Counted from the stretch's first letter, positions 14,817 to 24,047 are shown. The stretch is 33,083 nt of DNA from Mycoplasma sp. CAG:611 (GCA_000434175.1 HF999772.1:1-33083); one strand, 5' to 3'. Numbers and translations are program-made. Notes: generated by a model not told the origin, from the sequence alone.

Positions 14817-16778
14817 TTGGAAAATACACAAGAAAAAGACATAAAAAAAGGAAAGTTAAATAAATTTAAAAAAGTAATAAATATAACAAGTATTATTATG
14901 TTTATATCATTTTTATTTCTTTCATACTCTATTCTTTTAATAAGTGGTGTTGAAACAGAATTAAGATATATAGGTATAGGTATTTTATTACTTATAAATT
15001 TAATTGTAATATTTGTTTTAAGAAAAATAATAAAAAAGAAAAAAATTGGTAGATATATTTTATATTTTATTATTTTACTTATATTAACTGTCGGTCAAGC
15101 AACTTTAGGTTATTTTGTTTATAAAACATACTCTTCAATTAATAATATAAATAAAGATAAAATAACTTACTCTACTTCATTAGTTGTAAAAACTGATAGT
15201 AAAATAAAAGATTTAAATGATTTAAAAGATAAAAAAATTGGTATTCTTAATGATAAAAAAGATATAGATAATCATATCTTAGGAATGGAACTTATTAAAA
15301 ATGAAAAATTAAATGATAAAAATACAATCATAGATTATGATGACTTATCTTCTTTAATAAGTGATTTATATAAGAAAAAACTTGATGCGATAATTATTTC
15401 AAGTAATTATAAAGTTATGTTTAAAACAATTGAAACTTATAGTAAAATTGATGAAGAAACAAAAGTTTTAAAATCACTAGAAAAAACATATAAAAAATCT
15501 GAAATAAATAAAATAACTGGTGAAGAAGATATAACATTAAATAAAAATTCAAGTATTACTGAACCATTTACTCTTTTACTTATGGGTGTTGATGCTACTG
15601 GTGATAAATTAGATAAAAATTCTACAGGTAATGGAGATTCATTAATGCTTATAACATTTAATCCTAAAACATTAAATGCTACGATATTAAGTATTCCAAG
15701 AGATAGTTATGTTTATATTCCAAATATGGGAAAAGAAAATAAAATAACACATGCTGCTTGGGGTGGAACTAATCATATGATTAGAACTATTGAAAACTTC
15801 ACTGATGTTAAAATTAATTATTATATGAAAATAAACTTTAGAGGAGTTGTTAAATTAGTTGATGCATTAGGAGGTGTATATATTGATGTACCTACTGATA
15901 TGTGTACTGATAATAGTTTTAGATATGGAAAAATATGTCTTAAAAAAGGATATCAAAAATTAAATGGCGAACAAGCTTTATCATTTGCAAGAAATAGATA
16001 TGCATTTGCTACAGGTGATCTCCAAAGAGGAGTTAATCAACAAATTGTAGTTCAAGCTATGTTAAATGAACTTAAAAATATAAAAAGCGCTAGTCAAGCA
16101 TTAACCATCTTAGATACTGTAAGTGAAAGTATGGACACAAACTTTACTACTAAACAATTATTATCTTTCTATGATATATTTAAAACTGTTTTAGAAACTA
16201 GTAGTACTGATAGTAATTTAATAAATATTCAACAACTTTATTTAGCAGGATCAAGTCAAAATATTTATGATGAAAGAGCTGAAAGAATATTATATAATTA
16301 TATTCCAAATCAAAGTAGTTTAAATAAAATAAAAGATGCAATGAAAAAGAATTTAAGTACAACAACAAAAACAATGATTAAAGAAATGGATTTTGATATT
16401 GAAGATAAATTCGAAATGACAACAATTGGTAAAACAGGTTTAAGTGCTACTAAACTATATACTCTACTTCCTAATTTTGTAGGCAAAAACATTGACTATG
16501 CTAAATCATGGCTAAACAGTAATGGTATAACTGATATAAAAATAGAATATGAAGAAAGTGATAAAGCTGATGGTACAATTCTTACTCAAAGTTTACCTGA
16601 AGCAAAAAGAGTTGACTATATAAAAGATGGTATTACCTTTAAAGTTGCTGAAAAAAAAGAAGAAGTAATTGAACCAACTGAACCTAATAACCCCGAAGAA
16701 GGAAATACTACCGAAAACACTGAAAAACCAGAAACTCCAACACCTGAAGAAAATACTGAAGAACAAAATAACGAATAA
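14817..16778 (+). CDS. LytR-CpsA-Psr (LCP) protein with solute-binding-like and PASTA domains
   Basis: LCP enzymes transfer polyprenyl-linked polymers such as teichoic acid to peptidoglycan outside the membrane. From TTG 14817 (AAGGAG 8 bases upstream) the protein has 653 residues: three membrane segments (22-43, 50-69, 81-104), then a domain (about 115-235) resembling one lobe of a family 3 solute-binding protein (SKIKDLNDLKDKKIGIL, LYKKKLDAIIISS). The LCP catalytic domain (about 250-420) has LLLMGVDA, DSLMLITFNP, SIPRDSYVYIP, LVDALGGVYIDVP and LSFARNRYAFATGDLQRGVNQ. A PASTA-like domain (about 549-612, LPNFVGKNIDYAKSWL) and a Pro/Glu/Thr tail follow. PASTA domains bind peptidoglycan or beta-lactams in kinases and PBPs. 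The domain combination is unusual; the LCP assignment is firm. Confidence 0.9.
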   Translation: MENTQEKDIKKGKLNKFKKVINITSIIMFISFLFLSYSILLISGVETELRYIGIGILLLINLIVIFVLRKIIKKKKIGRYILYFIILLILTVGQATLGYFVYKTYSSINNINKDKITYSTSLVVKTDSKIKDLNDLKDKKIGILNDKKDIDNHILGMELIKNEKLNDKNTIIDYDDLSSLISDLYKKKLDAIIISSNYKVMFKTIETYSKIDEETKVLKSLEKTYKKSEINKITGEEDITLNKNSSITEPFTLLLMGVDATGDKLDKNSTGNGDSLMLITFNPKTLNATILSIPRDSYVYIPNMGKENKITHAAWGGTNHMIRTIENFTDVKINYYMKINFRGVVKLVDALGGVYIDVPTDMCTDNSFRYGKICLKKGYQKLNGEQALSFARNRYAFATGDLQRGVNQQIVVQAMLNELKNIKSASQALTILDTVSESMDTNFTTKQLLSFYDIFKTVLETSSTDSNLINIQQLYLAGSSQNIYDERAERILYNYIPNQSSLNKIKDAMKKNLSTTTKTMIKEMDFDIEDKFEMTTIGKTGLSATKLYTLLPNFVGKNIDYAKSWLNSNGITDIKIEYEESDKADGTILTQSLPEAKRVDYIKDGITFKVAEKKEEVIEPTEPNNPEEGNTTENTEKPETPTPEENTEEQNNE

Positions 16779-16799
16779 AAACAGACTCATTCTGTTTTT
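16777..16799. terminator. Bidirectional terminator between LCP and AI-2E genes
   Basis: AAAAACAGA (16777-16785) and TCTGTTTTT (16791-16799) with loop CTCAT, T-rich on both sides. The TGA stop codon of the minus-strand gene (16787-16789) lies in the loop, and the TAA of the LCP gene touches the first arm. Confidence 0.85.
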
Positions 16800-17785
16800 T
16801 TTATTAGCTCTTTTATTACTTCTTCTAATATTATATAAAATGGTATAGCAATTAATACCCCTATTATTCCAAATAAATTACTACATAATATTAAAGATAT
16901 TATTGCTTTTAAATTATCTATTTTATTTGTTTTTTCATATATTTTAGGATCTATTATATAACCATCTATTATAGGAACAATAATAGCTATTATTAAACAT
17001 ATAATAAATAATTTTTTAGATATACAAAAGCCCGTAACAAGAGCAATAATATTTGTAAATAAGCCCCCAAAATAAGGAATAAATGTTGTTATACCTGCTA
17101 AAAATCCTAATAATAAATAATTAGGATGCCCTACAATTAAATAGATAAAAGTATATTCAATTATTTCTACAATTACAATTATACTTGTACCTTTTAAATA
17201 ATTAGTTAATGCTTTATCAATATTAATTATTATATTATATAGTTTTTTATTATTTAAAGATAATAAAAATAGTCTTATTCTTTCTTTTATATAATCCATT
17301 TTAAAGGTAAAAAAAATACTTAATATAAATACAACAATTATATTAGTAATTGTAGTTACTGATTTAGATAATATATCAAATGATATAAATTTATTTATTA
17401 TTTTATCTGTTTCTTTTATTAAGATATCTTTTATATAACTTAAATCTATATTAGTATTATTAAAAAAATATTCTATTTCATAAGATAAACTTATTATTTG
17501 ATTTAAAAGTATCGGAATAGAAAAATAAAAAATAATACTTATTATTAAAAATATTAATACAATTATAAATACTCTTGATATATTTTTATTTATTTTTATA
17601 AATTTAGAAAAAGTATTTATTACATATGAAATAATAAAAGATATTATTATTGGTAAAGTTATAGTTTTTAATATAATAAAAATATCTTTTATAAAGAAAA
17701 ATGATTTTGAAAAGAAAAAAAGAATAATAGTAATTAAAGCAAAATTAATTAATTTAAAATTAAGTTTGCTCAAGATTACCATCAT
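16787..17785 (-). CDS. AI-2E family membrane protein (YrvI/PerM-like)
   Basis: This is a membrane protein of up to 332 residues with about eight spans. It shows the AI-2E (PerM/YueF-like) family layout: two N-terminal spans, a long helical extracytoplasmic part (about 95-150), and the conserved C-terminal region YLKGTSIIVIVEIIEY, LAGITTFIPYFGGLFTNI, DGYIIDPKIYEKTNKI and GVLIAIPFYIILEE. Members are thought to be transporters or Na+/H+ antiporter-like proteins; the AI-2 export role named for the family is not general. The ATG pair at 17785 sits too close to AAAGG, so a TTG at 17773 may be the true start. It lies 10 bases after dtd in the same operon. The stop codon is inside the terminator loop. 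Confidence 0.85.
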   Translation of the reverse strand: MMVILSKLNFKLINFALITIILFFFSKSFFFIKDIFIILKTITLPIIISFIISYVINTFSKFIKINKNISRVFIIVLIFLIISIIFYFSIPILLNQIISLSYEIEYFFNNTNIDLSYIKDILIKETDKIINKFISFDILSKSVTTITNIIVVFILSIFFTFKMDYIKERIRLFLLSLNNKKLYNIIINIDKALTNYLKGTSIIVIVEIIEYTFIYLIVGHPNYLLLGFLAGITTFIPYFGGLFTNIIALVTGFCISKKLFIICLIIAIIVPIIDGYIIDPKIYEKTNKIDNLKAIISLILCSNLFGIIGVLIAIPFYIILEEVIKELIKKTE

Positions 17786-17795
17786 CCTTTCATAA

Positions 17796-18233
17796 CTATT
17801 TTTCTATTATAATAGTAGTTGGTCCATCATTTATTAAATTTACTTTCATATCACTTCTAAAAATACCTGTTTCAACTTTTAAATTAGATTTTTTTAATTC
17901 TTCAACAAATAAATCATATAAAACACTTGCTTCTTCATGTTTAAGTGAATTTATATAACTAGGTCTATTTCCTTTAGAAGTATCAGCATATAAAGTAAAC
18001 TGTGATACCACAAGTAATTCTTTATTAAGCTCTTTAGCACTTAAATTCATTACATTGTTATTATCTTCAAATATTCTTAAATTTACTATTTTATTAACAA
18101 TATATTTTATGTTAGAAATATTATCATTATGTGTAAATCCCACAAAAATTAATAATCCTGAATTAATCTTACCTACTTCTTCTTTATTTACAACAACACT
18201 TGCATTTAATACTTTTTGTACTACTACTTTCAT
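17796..18233 (-). CDS. dtd: D-aminoacyl-tRNA deacylase
   Basis: Dtd removes D-amino acids (and glycine from tRNA-Ala) mischarged on tRNA. The 145-residue protein starts MKVVVQKVLNASVVV and has the catalytic LVVSQFTLYADTSKGNRPSY and the C-terminal NDGPTT segment (family form NGPVT), the cross-subunit proofreading motif. Length is normal. The ATG lies two bases after the rel stop codon, and rel-dtd is the order in Bacillus, so both are one operon. The Shine-Dalgarno would be within the end of rel. Confidence 0.95.
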   Translation of the reverse strand: MKVVVQKVLNASVVVNKEEVGKINSGLLIFVGFTHNDNISNIKYIVNKIVNLRIFEDNNNVMNLSAKELNKELLVVSQFTLYADTSKGNRPSYINSLKHEEASVLYDLFVEELKKSNLKVETGIFRSDMKVNLINDGPTTIIIEK

Positions 18234-18235
18234 TA

Positions 18236-20368
18236 TTAATCTACCTTTCTAATAGTTTCTGTTACGTGTTTTACTTTATTTATTTCTTTTATACATTTAT
18301 CTATTTCTGTTGTATTATTAACAAATAATGTTACTAAATAAACATAATAAGAAGATTTACTAATAATATTCATACTTTCAACTTGAATATTTATATTATT
18401 AACAGCTTGCATTATGTCAAATAAAATATTTTCGCTTGATGAAGTATATACAAGAAGTTCAGTATAATATTTATTTTTTGTAACCTTATTAAATCTTGCA
18501 TCAATTATTTTTTCATCTAAAGTTTCAACATTAGAACAGTTTTTACGATGAATACTAATACCATTAGTTTTAGTAATAAATCCAATTATTTCATCACCTG
18601 GTACAGGGTAACAACAACTAGCAATATGTGTTTTTATATTATTTGTATCACCAACAATTATATCATTATCAAAGATTTTATTAATTGTTTTCTTTGGCTT
18701 TTCTTCTTCTTTTTCTTCATCTTGTTTTTTTACAACACTTTTAGCACTGTATTTACCATTACCTATATTAAGATATAAATCTTCAAGACTATCTAATTTT
18801 AATTCTTTTAAGACTTCATTTAAACTTTCTTGTTTCATAAAATCAGTTATAGCTATTTTTTCTCTTCTTAATTCTTTTTCTAATAAATCTTTACCACTTG
18901 TTATATAATCATCTTTACTTGTTTTATTAAAGAAAGCTTTTATTTTATTTTTAGCTTGAGTTGTCTTTGCAATATTTAACCATTCTCTTGAAGGACCTTG
19001 ACTTGCTTTATTAGTTATTATTCTAATAACATCAGTATTTTTAAGTTCATATGACAAAGGAACCATATTATTATTTACAATAGCCCCGACTGTTTTATCC
19101 CCTACTTCACTATGAATGCGATAAGCAAAATCAATTGGAGTTGATCCTTTAGGAAGTTCAAAAACATCTCCTTTTGGTGTATATACATAAATACTATTAT
19201 TTAAAACTTCATTTGTTACTGTATTAACAAAGTCTTCATTGCTTAATTTTTCTTCATTAAGTTCAATAATAGATTTATAAAATTGTAACTTTTGTTCTGT
19301 TATGTTTTGCATTTCAACTGAAGCATTTTTTCCTTCTTTATAAGCCCAATGAGAAGCAATTCCATTTTCTGCTATTTTATCCATATCATAGGTTCTTATT
19401 TGAATTTCAAAAAGATTTCCATCAGGACCAATTACAGTTGTATGAAGTGTTTGATAAAGATTAGTTTTAGGCATAGCAATATAATCTTTAAATCTTTTAG
19501 GAATAGGTTTATATTTTGAATGAATAAGCCCTAAAGCTAAATAACATTCTTGTTCTTTTTCAACTAAAATTCTAATAGCAAGAAGATCATATATATCATT
19601 AAAACTTCTTCCTTTATCAAGTTTTTTATAAATACTATAAATACTTTTTGAGCGTCCTTTTATTTCGTGTTTTATTTTATTTTGCTTAAGTAAATTACTT
19701 ACTTCTTCCATCATATTATTAACATAAGAATCTCTTTCTACCTTAGTTGTATTAAGTTTTTCTGCAATATCAAAAAATATTTCAGGTTTTAAATACTTTA
19801 AAGATAAATCTTCTAATTCACTTTTAATTTTATGCATTCCAAGTCTATGTGCTATCGGAGCTAATATTTCTAATGTTTCTTTAGCTTTTTTCTTTTGTTT
19901 TTCAACAGGTAATGCATAAAGTGTTCTCATATTATGAAGTCTATCAGCAAGTTTTACAATAATAACTCTTACATCCTCACTCATTCCTACGATTATTTTT
20001 TTATAATAACTTGTTAAATATTCATTTTCTGTAGAAATATTTATATTATTAATTTTAGTAACACCATCCACAAGTTTAGTTATTTCTTTACCAAACTCTT
20101 TTTCCATTTCACTAATGCTTGTTTCTGTATCTTCTAAAGTATCATGTAAAAGACCAGCACATATAGTTTCTTTATCGGCTTTTATTGTTGTTAAAATATA
20201 AGCAACATTTAAAGGATGAATTATGTATGGTTCACCAGTTCTTCTTCTTTGTCCTTCGTGTTTTTCATTTGCAAAATTATATGCTTTATCAATTAGTTTT
20301 ATATCTTCTTCATCTAAATATGATAAATTACTTCTTAATATTTCATAACTAATATCCTCTTTTTTCAT
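18236..20368 (-). CDS. relA: Bifunctional (p)ppGpp synthetase/hydrolase Rel
   Basis: This long RelA/SpoT homologue makes and degrades the alarmone (p)ppGpp. The 710 residues contain the HD hydrolase domain (His51 in YIIHPLNVA, His75-Asp76 in LLHDTLEDT, LADRLHNMRTL), the synthetase domain (about 235-350: GRSKSIYSIYKKL, DLLAIRILV, YIAMPKTNLYQTLHTTV, FEIQIRTYDMDKIAENG), a TGS domain (about 393-450: VYTPKGDVFELPKGSTPIDF), a linker, a Cys-containing region (IASCCYPVPGDEIIGF) and a C-terminal ACT domain. Both catalytic halves look intact. The ATG follows GAAAGGG and overlaps the end of the ComN-like gene by 20 bases. It is followed by dtd and the AI-2E gene in one operon. Confidence 0.96.
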   Translation of the reverse strand: MKKEDISYEILRSNLSYLDEEDIKLIDKAYNFANEKHEGQRRRTGEPYIIHPLNVAYILTTIKADKETICAGLLHDTLEDTETSISEMEKEFGKEITKLVDGVTKINNINISTENEYLTSYYKKIIVGMSEDVRVIIVKLADRLHNMRTLYALPVEKQKKKAKETLEILAPIAHRLGMHKIKSELEDLSLKYLKPEIFFDIAEKLNTTKVERDSYVNNMMEEVSNLLKQNKIKHEIKGRSKSIYSIYKKLDKGRSFNDIYDLLAIRILVEKEQECYLALGLIHSKYKPIPKRFKDYIAMPKTNLYQTLHTTVIGPDGNLFEIQIRTYDMDKIAENGIASHWAYKEGKNASVEMQNITEQKLQFYKSIIELNEEKLSNEDFVNTVTNEVLNNSIYVYTPKGDVFELPKGSTPIDFAYRIHSEVGDKTVGAIVNNNMVPLSYELKNTDVIRIITNKASQGPSREWLNIAKTTQAKNKIKAFFNKTSKDDYITSGKDLLEKELRREKIAITDFMKQESLNEVLKELKLDSLEDLYLNIGNGKYSAKSVVKKQDEEKEEEKPKKTINKIFDNDIIVGDTNNIKTHIASCCYPVPGDEIIGFITKTNGISIHRKNCSNVETLDEKIIDARFNKVTKNKYYTELLVYTSSSENILFDIMQAVNNINIQVESMNIISKSSYYVYLVTLFVNNTTEIDKCIKEINKVKHVTETIRKVD

Positions 20369-20597
20369 AATTAACCCTTTCTTTATAATATCTTATATTT
20401 AAATAATTACAATTTAATATGTCATTTACTATTTCACTTAAAGATAAATCCTTTTTATTTTTCCAAGAATTAAAAAAATATGAAAATATATCTTCTTCAG
20501 TTATATCATTTATACCTAATTTTTTAAAATAATTAACCCTATTTTTTAAAGCAGGTTCTATTCTTAATTTTAAATCTTCAAGTGTTGTAAAATCCAT
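20349..20597 (-). CDS. ComN-like post-transcriptional regulator
   Basis: This 82-residue protein (from ATG 20597) has the pattern LRIEPALKNRVNYFKKLG, ITEEDIFSYFFNSWK and LSLSEIVNDIL. That matches the small post-transcriptional regulator family of Bacillus ComN (YrzD), which acts on comE mRNA, as I recall the family. In Bacillus comN lies in the same neighbourhood as relA and dtd, which supports the call. An ATG at 20606 is also in frame but directly abuts the Shine-Dalgarno-like GAAAGAAG, so 20597 is preferred. The gene overlaps rel by 20 bases and starts the operon. Whether it controls competence or pilus genes (two prepilin-like genes lie further right) is unknown. Confidence 0.7.
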   Translation of the reverse strand: MDFTTLEDLKLRIEPALKNRVNYFKKLGINDITEEDIFSYFFNSWKNKKDLSLSEIVNDILNCNYLNIRYYKERVNYEKRGY

Positions 20598-20649
20598 ACA
20601 AATCATCTTCTTTCTATATATATTATATATGATTATACATAAAATTTAA

Positions 20650-20675
20650 AGAAAAAATCTAACATTAGTTAGATT
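20650..20675 (-). terminator. Terminator after metK
   Basis: AATCTAAC (20656-20663) pairs with GTTAGATT (20668-20675), loop ATTA, followed on the minus strand by TTTTTTC. Its first arm overlaps the metK stop codon (20674-20676). Confidence 0.8.
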
Positions 20676-21819
20676 AATTTAGTAAAGATTTTATTATTTC
20701 TACTTTATCTAATTTTTCCCATGGTAAATTATTCTTTCCAAAATGTCCGAAACAAGTTGTTAAATGATATATTGGTTTTGTTAAATCTAATTCTTTTATA
20801 ATATTATTTGGTTCAAAATTAAATACTTTATTTATTATTTCTAATATTTTATCTTCAGGTATTTTATTAGTGTTATAAGTATTTATGTATATTGAAACGG
20901 GTTTTGACATTCCTATTGCATAAGATACTTGAAGTTCCATTTTAGAACATATTTTAGATGCTACAATATTTTTACAGACATATCTTGCATAATAAGAAGC
21001 ACTTCTATCAACTTTGGTATAATCTTTACCAGAAAAAGCTCCTCCACCATGACCACAAACTCCTCCATAAGTATCAACAATTATTTTTCTTCCTGTTAAA
21101 CCACTATCAGCGATAGGACCACCAAGAACAAATCTACCTGTTGGATTAATATATATTTTAGTATTTTCATTTATCATTTGTTTTGGAATAGTTTTATCTA
21201 TTATCTTTTCTTTAATATCTTTCTTTAAAATATTTAAATCTATTTCATCATGTTGTGCTGAGATAACTATTGTATCTATATATTTTGGTATATTATTAAT
21301 ATAACACATTGTAACTTGTGTTTTACCATCTGGTCTTAAATATGGTATTTCTTTAGTTTTAAAAGCATTATATAACTTTTCTGACAATTTATTTGCTAAA
21401 TATATAGAATATGGCATAAAGTTTTCTGTTTCATCTGTAGCATAACCAAACATCATTCCTTGATCCCCTGCTCCAAGAAGCTTAGAATCACTTGATGTAT
21501 TTACTCCCATAGCAATATCACTTGATTGAGTATTAATGTTAACACTGATTTTAACATTATTACCATTAAACCCTAAATTATCATTATCATACCCAACATC
21601 AATAATGGTATCTTTAACAATTTTTTTAATATCAATGTTAGCTTTACTTGTTACTTCTCCCATAACTACTACACCATTTTTATGGGCACATACTTCAACT
21701 GCTACTCGTGAAGTACTATCTTGTTTTAAATACTCATCCAAAATAGTATCTGCTATTTTATCACATAACTTATCTGGATGTCCTGGTGTTACTGATTCTG
21801 ATGTAAATAATTTTTTCAT
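20674..21819 (-). CDS. metK: S-adenosylmethionine synthetase
   Basis: MetK makes S-adenosylmethionine from methionine and ATP. The 381-residue protein has the N-terminal SESVTPGHPDKLCDKIAD, the active-site loop GAGDQGMMFGYATDET, the P-loop-like GGAFSGKDYTKVDRSASYYARY and the C-terminal TCFGHFGKNNLPWEKLDK. Length and motifs are normal. GGAGGG precedes the ATG. An S-box riboswitch with an intrinsic terminator lies in its leader, so SAM should shut off its own synthesis. A promoter sits just after the ylbL stop codon. Confidence 0.97.
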   Translation of the reverse strand: MKKLFTSESVTPGHPDKLCDKIADTILDEYLKQDSTSRVAVEVCAHKNGVVVMGEVTSKANIDIKKIVKDTIIDVGYDNDNLGFNGNNVKISVNINTQSSDIAMGVNTSSDSKLLGAGDQGMMFGYATDETENFMPYSIYLANKLSEKLYNAFKTKEIPYLRPDGKTQVTMCYINNIPKYIDTIVISAQHDEIDLNILKKDIKEKIIDKTIPKQMINENTKIYINPTGRFVLGGPIADSGLTGRKIIVDTYGGVCGHGGGAFSGKDYTKVDRSASYYARYVCKNIVASKICSKMELQVSYAIGMSKPVSIYINTYNTNKIPEDKILEIINKVFNFEPNNIIKELDLTKPIYHLTTCFGHFGKNNLPWEKLDKVEIIKSLLN

Positions 21820-21839
21820 AATATCCCTCCTTTTTACCT

Positions 21840-21874
21840 TAAAAAGAAAAGTACATAGAATAATCTATGTACTT
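21840..21874 (-). terminator. Riboswitch-controlled terminator before metK
   Basis: AAGTACATAGA (21849-21859) and TCTATGTACTT (21864-21874) form an 11-base stem, followed on the minus strand by TTTTCTTTTT. It is the expression platform of the S-box. GATAATC (21875-21881 complement) just before it could pair with GATTATTC in its 5' arm as an antiterminator. Confidence 0.85.
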
Positions 21875-21880
21875 GATTAT

Positions 21881-21974
21881 CCTTATTTTTCGATTATAAA
21901 TCGCAGGAATTAGCACCTAATTTAATAGGTTGCCGGATTTCTTAGGGCCTGTCCCTCCATCACTCTTAATAAGG
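21881..21974 (-). promoter_or_regulatory. SAM-I (S-box) riboswitch aptamer
   Basis: On the minus strand the aptamer has P1 CCTTAT...ATAAGG, AAGAGTGATGGAGGGACAGG leading to GCCC (kink-turn and P2), CCGGCAACC, the P3 arms ACCTA and TAGGT, GTGCTAATTCC and a P4 hairpin. These are the diagnostic S-box cores. SAM binding stabilises P1 and lets the downstream terminator form, turning metK off. Confidence 0.96.
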
Positions 21975-21996
21975 TAAATTTTTATTTACATTTATA

Positions 21997-22025
21997 ATTT
22001 TAATCTTATATTTATACTTTGTCAA
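21997..22025 (-). promoter_or_regulatory. Promoter of the riboswitch-metK transcript
   Basis: On the minus strand TTGACA (22020-22025) and TAAAAT (21997-22002) are 17 bases apart. The -35 box begins 8 bases past the ylbL stop codon. No terminator separates ylbL from this leader. Confidence 0.8.
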
Positions 22026-22032
22026 ATGTTTT

Positions 22033-23043
22033 TTATTTTAATTTTTCTATTGCTTCATCAAAAGTAGACACTTTAATTATTTCAATATCATAGTTATATT
22101 TATTTTTTAAATTTATTGCTTCATCATAATTTTCATAAGGACAAATAAAAATATCTGCTTTAGACTTAACAGCACCTTTTAATTTATATTTAACACCACC
22201 AATTTCACCAACATTACCATTTAAATCTATTGTACCTGTTCCTACTACTTTTCTATTTTTTGTTATATCTTCATCCACTAATTTATTATAAATACTTAAA
22301 GTAAACATAAGTCCCCCACTTGGTCCACTTTCCTTATTTCCAAATTTTAAATTAACATCTTTACTAACATCATAATCATATATAGTAATAATAGATACTC
22401 CCATTTTAACTTCATCATTTAACTTTATAAGCTTACTTTTAACATCTATTTCTTTATTATTTCTTTTTACAGTTACATTTATAACATCATTTTCTTTATA
22501 ATTTAATAAAATATTTTTAATATCATTTAAATTATTTACTCTAACATCATTTATCTTCAATATTTCATCTTGAACTTTTAGATCACTATTACTATGTTCA
22601 TCAATATAAATTACATACATATTAGAACCAACAACATTAATAGGTTTATTGGCTTTTTGATATGCTAATTTAACAGAAGAACTTATCGATTCTTTAAAAT
22701 ATAATTTATTTCTAAAATTATAATCTTCTATTGTTTCATTATCATATATTATTTTTTCATTTTTTTCTAAATCAATTCCTTTGATTAATTTTCCTAATGT
22801 AAATGTTAAAATATTTCCTTTAGCTTGTTTTACATAAGCACTGTTAAAACTACCATTTTTTTTCTTTTCATTTAAAACACTTATTTTATTATCTATATTA
22901 ATTGTACCTCCAGTTGGAAAAGTAACTGTATAATCAACTGGTATTAATAAAATAAGCATAATTACTATTGGTAAGAAAAAAGATATTACTTCCTTAGGAT
23001 TTTTAAAAAAACCTTTAATATTTTTTATTATTTTTTGTATCAT
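22033..23043 (-). CDS. ylbL: YlbL-type PDZ-Lon membrane protease
   Basis: This 336-residue protein has one N-terminal membrane segment (about 20-38), an extracellular PDZ domain (about 140-205, DEILKINDVRVNNLNDIKNI) and a Lon-type serine protease domain (about 210-320). The Ser-Lys dyad is Ser242 in GPSGGLMF and Lys287 in GGVKYKLKGAV. Relatives are Bacillus YlbL, which degrades a division inhibitor after DNA damage, and streptococcal SepM, which trims a competence pheromone. The substrate here is unknown. AAGGAG precedes the ATG. It is divergent from ylbJ; both are near each other in Bacillus too. Confidence 0.9.
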   Translation of the reverse strand: MIQKIIKNIKGFFKNPKEVISFFLPIVIMLILLIPVDYTVTFPTGGTINIDNKISVLNEKKKNGSFNSAYVKQAKGNILTFTLGKLIKGIDLEKNEKIIYDNETIEDYNFRNKLYFKESISSSVKLAYQKANKPINVVGSNMYVIYIDEHSNSDLKVQDEILKINDVRVNNLNDIKNILLNYKENDVINVTVKRNNKEIDVKSKLIKLNDEVKMGVSIITIYDYDVSKDVNLKFGNKESGPSGGLMFTLSIYNKLVDEDITKNRKVVGTGTIDLNGNVGEIGGVKYKLKGAVKSKADIFICPYENYDEAINLKNKYNYDIEIIKVSTFDEAIEKLK

Positions 23044-23087
23044 ATTTTTTCTCCTTAATATAATTATAACAGGAAAGAAGGAATTTT

Positions 23088-24047
23088 ATGAAAAAAAAGA
23101 TATTTTGCTTTCTTATTGTCAGTTTTTTACTAATTATTACTTTTAATATTTTTTCTTATTCTAAAGAAATTAACGAAGTAATAAATTTTAGTATTAATCT
23201 TTTTATTAAAAATGTCTTTCCTAGTTTATTTCCTATGTTTGTTATTTCTAATCTTCTTTTAGCTATTAAAACGCCTAAATTTTTAGGTAATATTTTTAAA
23301 GATATCTTTTATAAACTATTTAAAGTTAAAGGTGAAGGAAGTTTTGTTTTTTTTATGAGTATGATAAGTGGATTTCCTAGTTCTTCAATTTATGTTAAAG
23401 AATTATTAGATAAAAACTTAATTAATATTTATGATGCTTCAAAAATATTAACTTTTACTTTCTTTTCTAATCCTTTATTTATTATAAATACTGTAGGTGT
23501 TATATTTTTAAATAATAAAGTTTTTGGCTTTTATATATTAATATCCCATATTATAGGTAATATTTTAACAGGATTACTTTTTAGAAATATATATAAAACT
23601 AATAATAATACTTTAACTAGTTCATTGAAAACTTCGATTAAAAATTTTTACTATGATATAAATAATACAAAAATATTTAAAGAATTATTAAATGGTATTA
23701 AAAAATCTTTAAATATTTTAATTAATATATTTGGTATTATGACTTGTTTTTTAATTATAACTAAAATTATTACATTAAAATTAAATTTAAGTCCTTTTCC
23801 TTCAAGTATTTTATCAGGTTTATTAGAAATGACTACAGGTCTTAAAAGTATAACAAGTCTTAATATAACTGAAAAAACTAAACTTTTATTATCAACATTT
23901 TTTATATCTTTCGGAGGATTAAGCGTTCATGCTCAAATATTTAGCATGTTAGATAATTATAAAATAAATTATTATATATTTTTAATATCAAGACTTATTC
24001 ATGCCTCATTAAGTGTCTTTATCTGTTTGTTTCTTTATAAATTATAA
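23088..24047 (+). CDS. ylbJ: YlbJ-like sporulation integral membrane protein
   Basis: This 319-residue protein has about eight membrane segments. It shows the YlbJ / nucleoside-recognition (Gate) domain pattern: INLFIKNVFPSLFPMFVIS, FFMSMISGFPSSSIYVKELL, a following FTFFSNPLFIINTVG, and a second half repeating the layout (LLEMTTGLKSI, LSTFFISFGGLSVHAQI). In Bacillus YlbJ is needed for a normal spore coat, but relatives occur in lineages not known to sporulate; transport of an unknown solute is possible. GAAGGA precedes the ATG. The last 13 bases overlap the convergent prepilin-like gene. Confidence 0.82.
   Translation: MKKKIFCFLIVSFLLIITFNIFSYSKEINEVINFSINLFIKNVFPSLFPMFVISNLLLAIKTPKFLGNIFKDIFYKLFKVKGEGSFVFFMSMISGFPSSSIYVKELLDKNLINIYDASKILTFTFFSNPLFIINTVGVIFLNNKVFGFYILISHIIGNILTGLLFRNIYKTNNNTLTSSLKTSIKNFYYDINNTKIFKELLNGIKKSLNILINIFGIMTCFLIITKIITLKLNLSPFPSSILSGLLEMTTGLKSITSLNITEKTKLLLSTFFISFGGLSVHAQIFSMLDNYKINYYIFLISRLIHASLSVFICLFLYKL

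Noticed and set aside
1434..16789. Mycoplasma-type genetic code (TGA as Trp)
   Set aside because: TGA ends the LiaF-like and AI-2E genes at sensible places and Trp is encoded by TGG throughout, so the standard bacterial code applies.
21536..21913. 125-codon open frame on the plus strand
   Set aside because: It runs antisense through the start of metK and into the S-box aptamer; no Shine-Dalgarno or recognisable protein.
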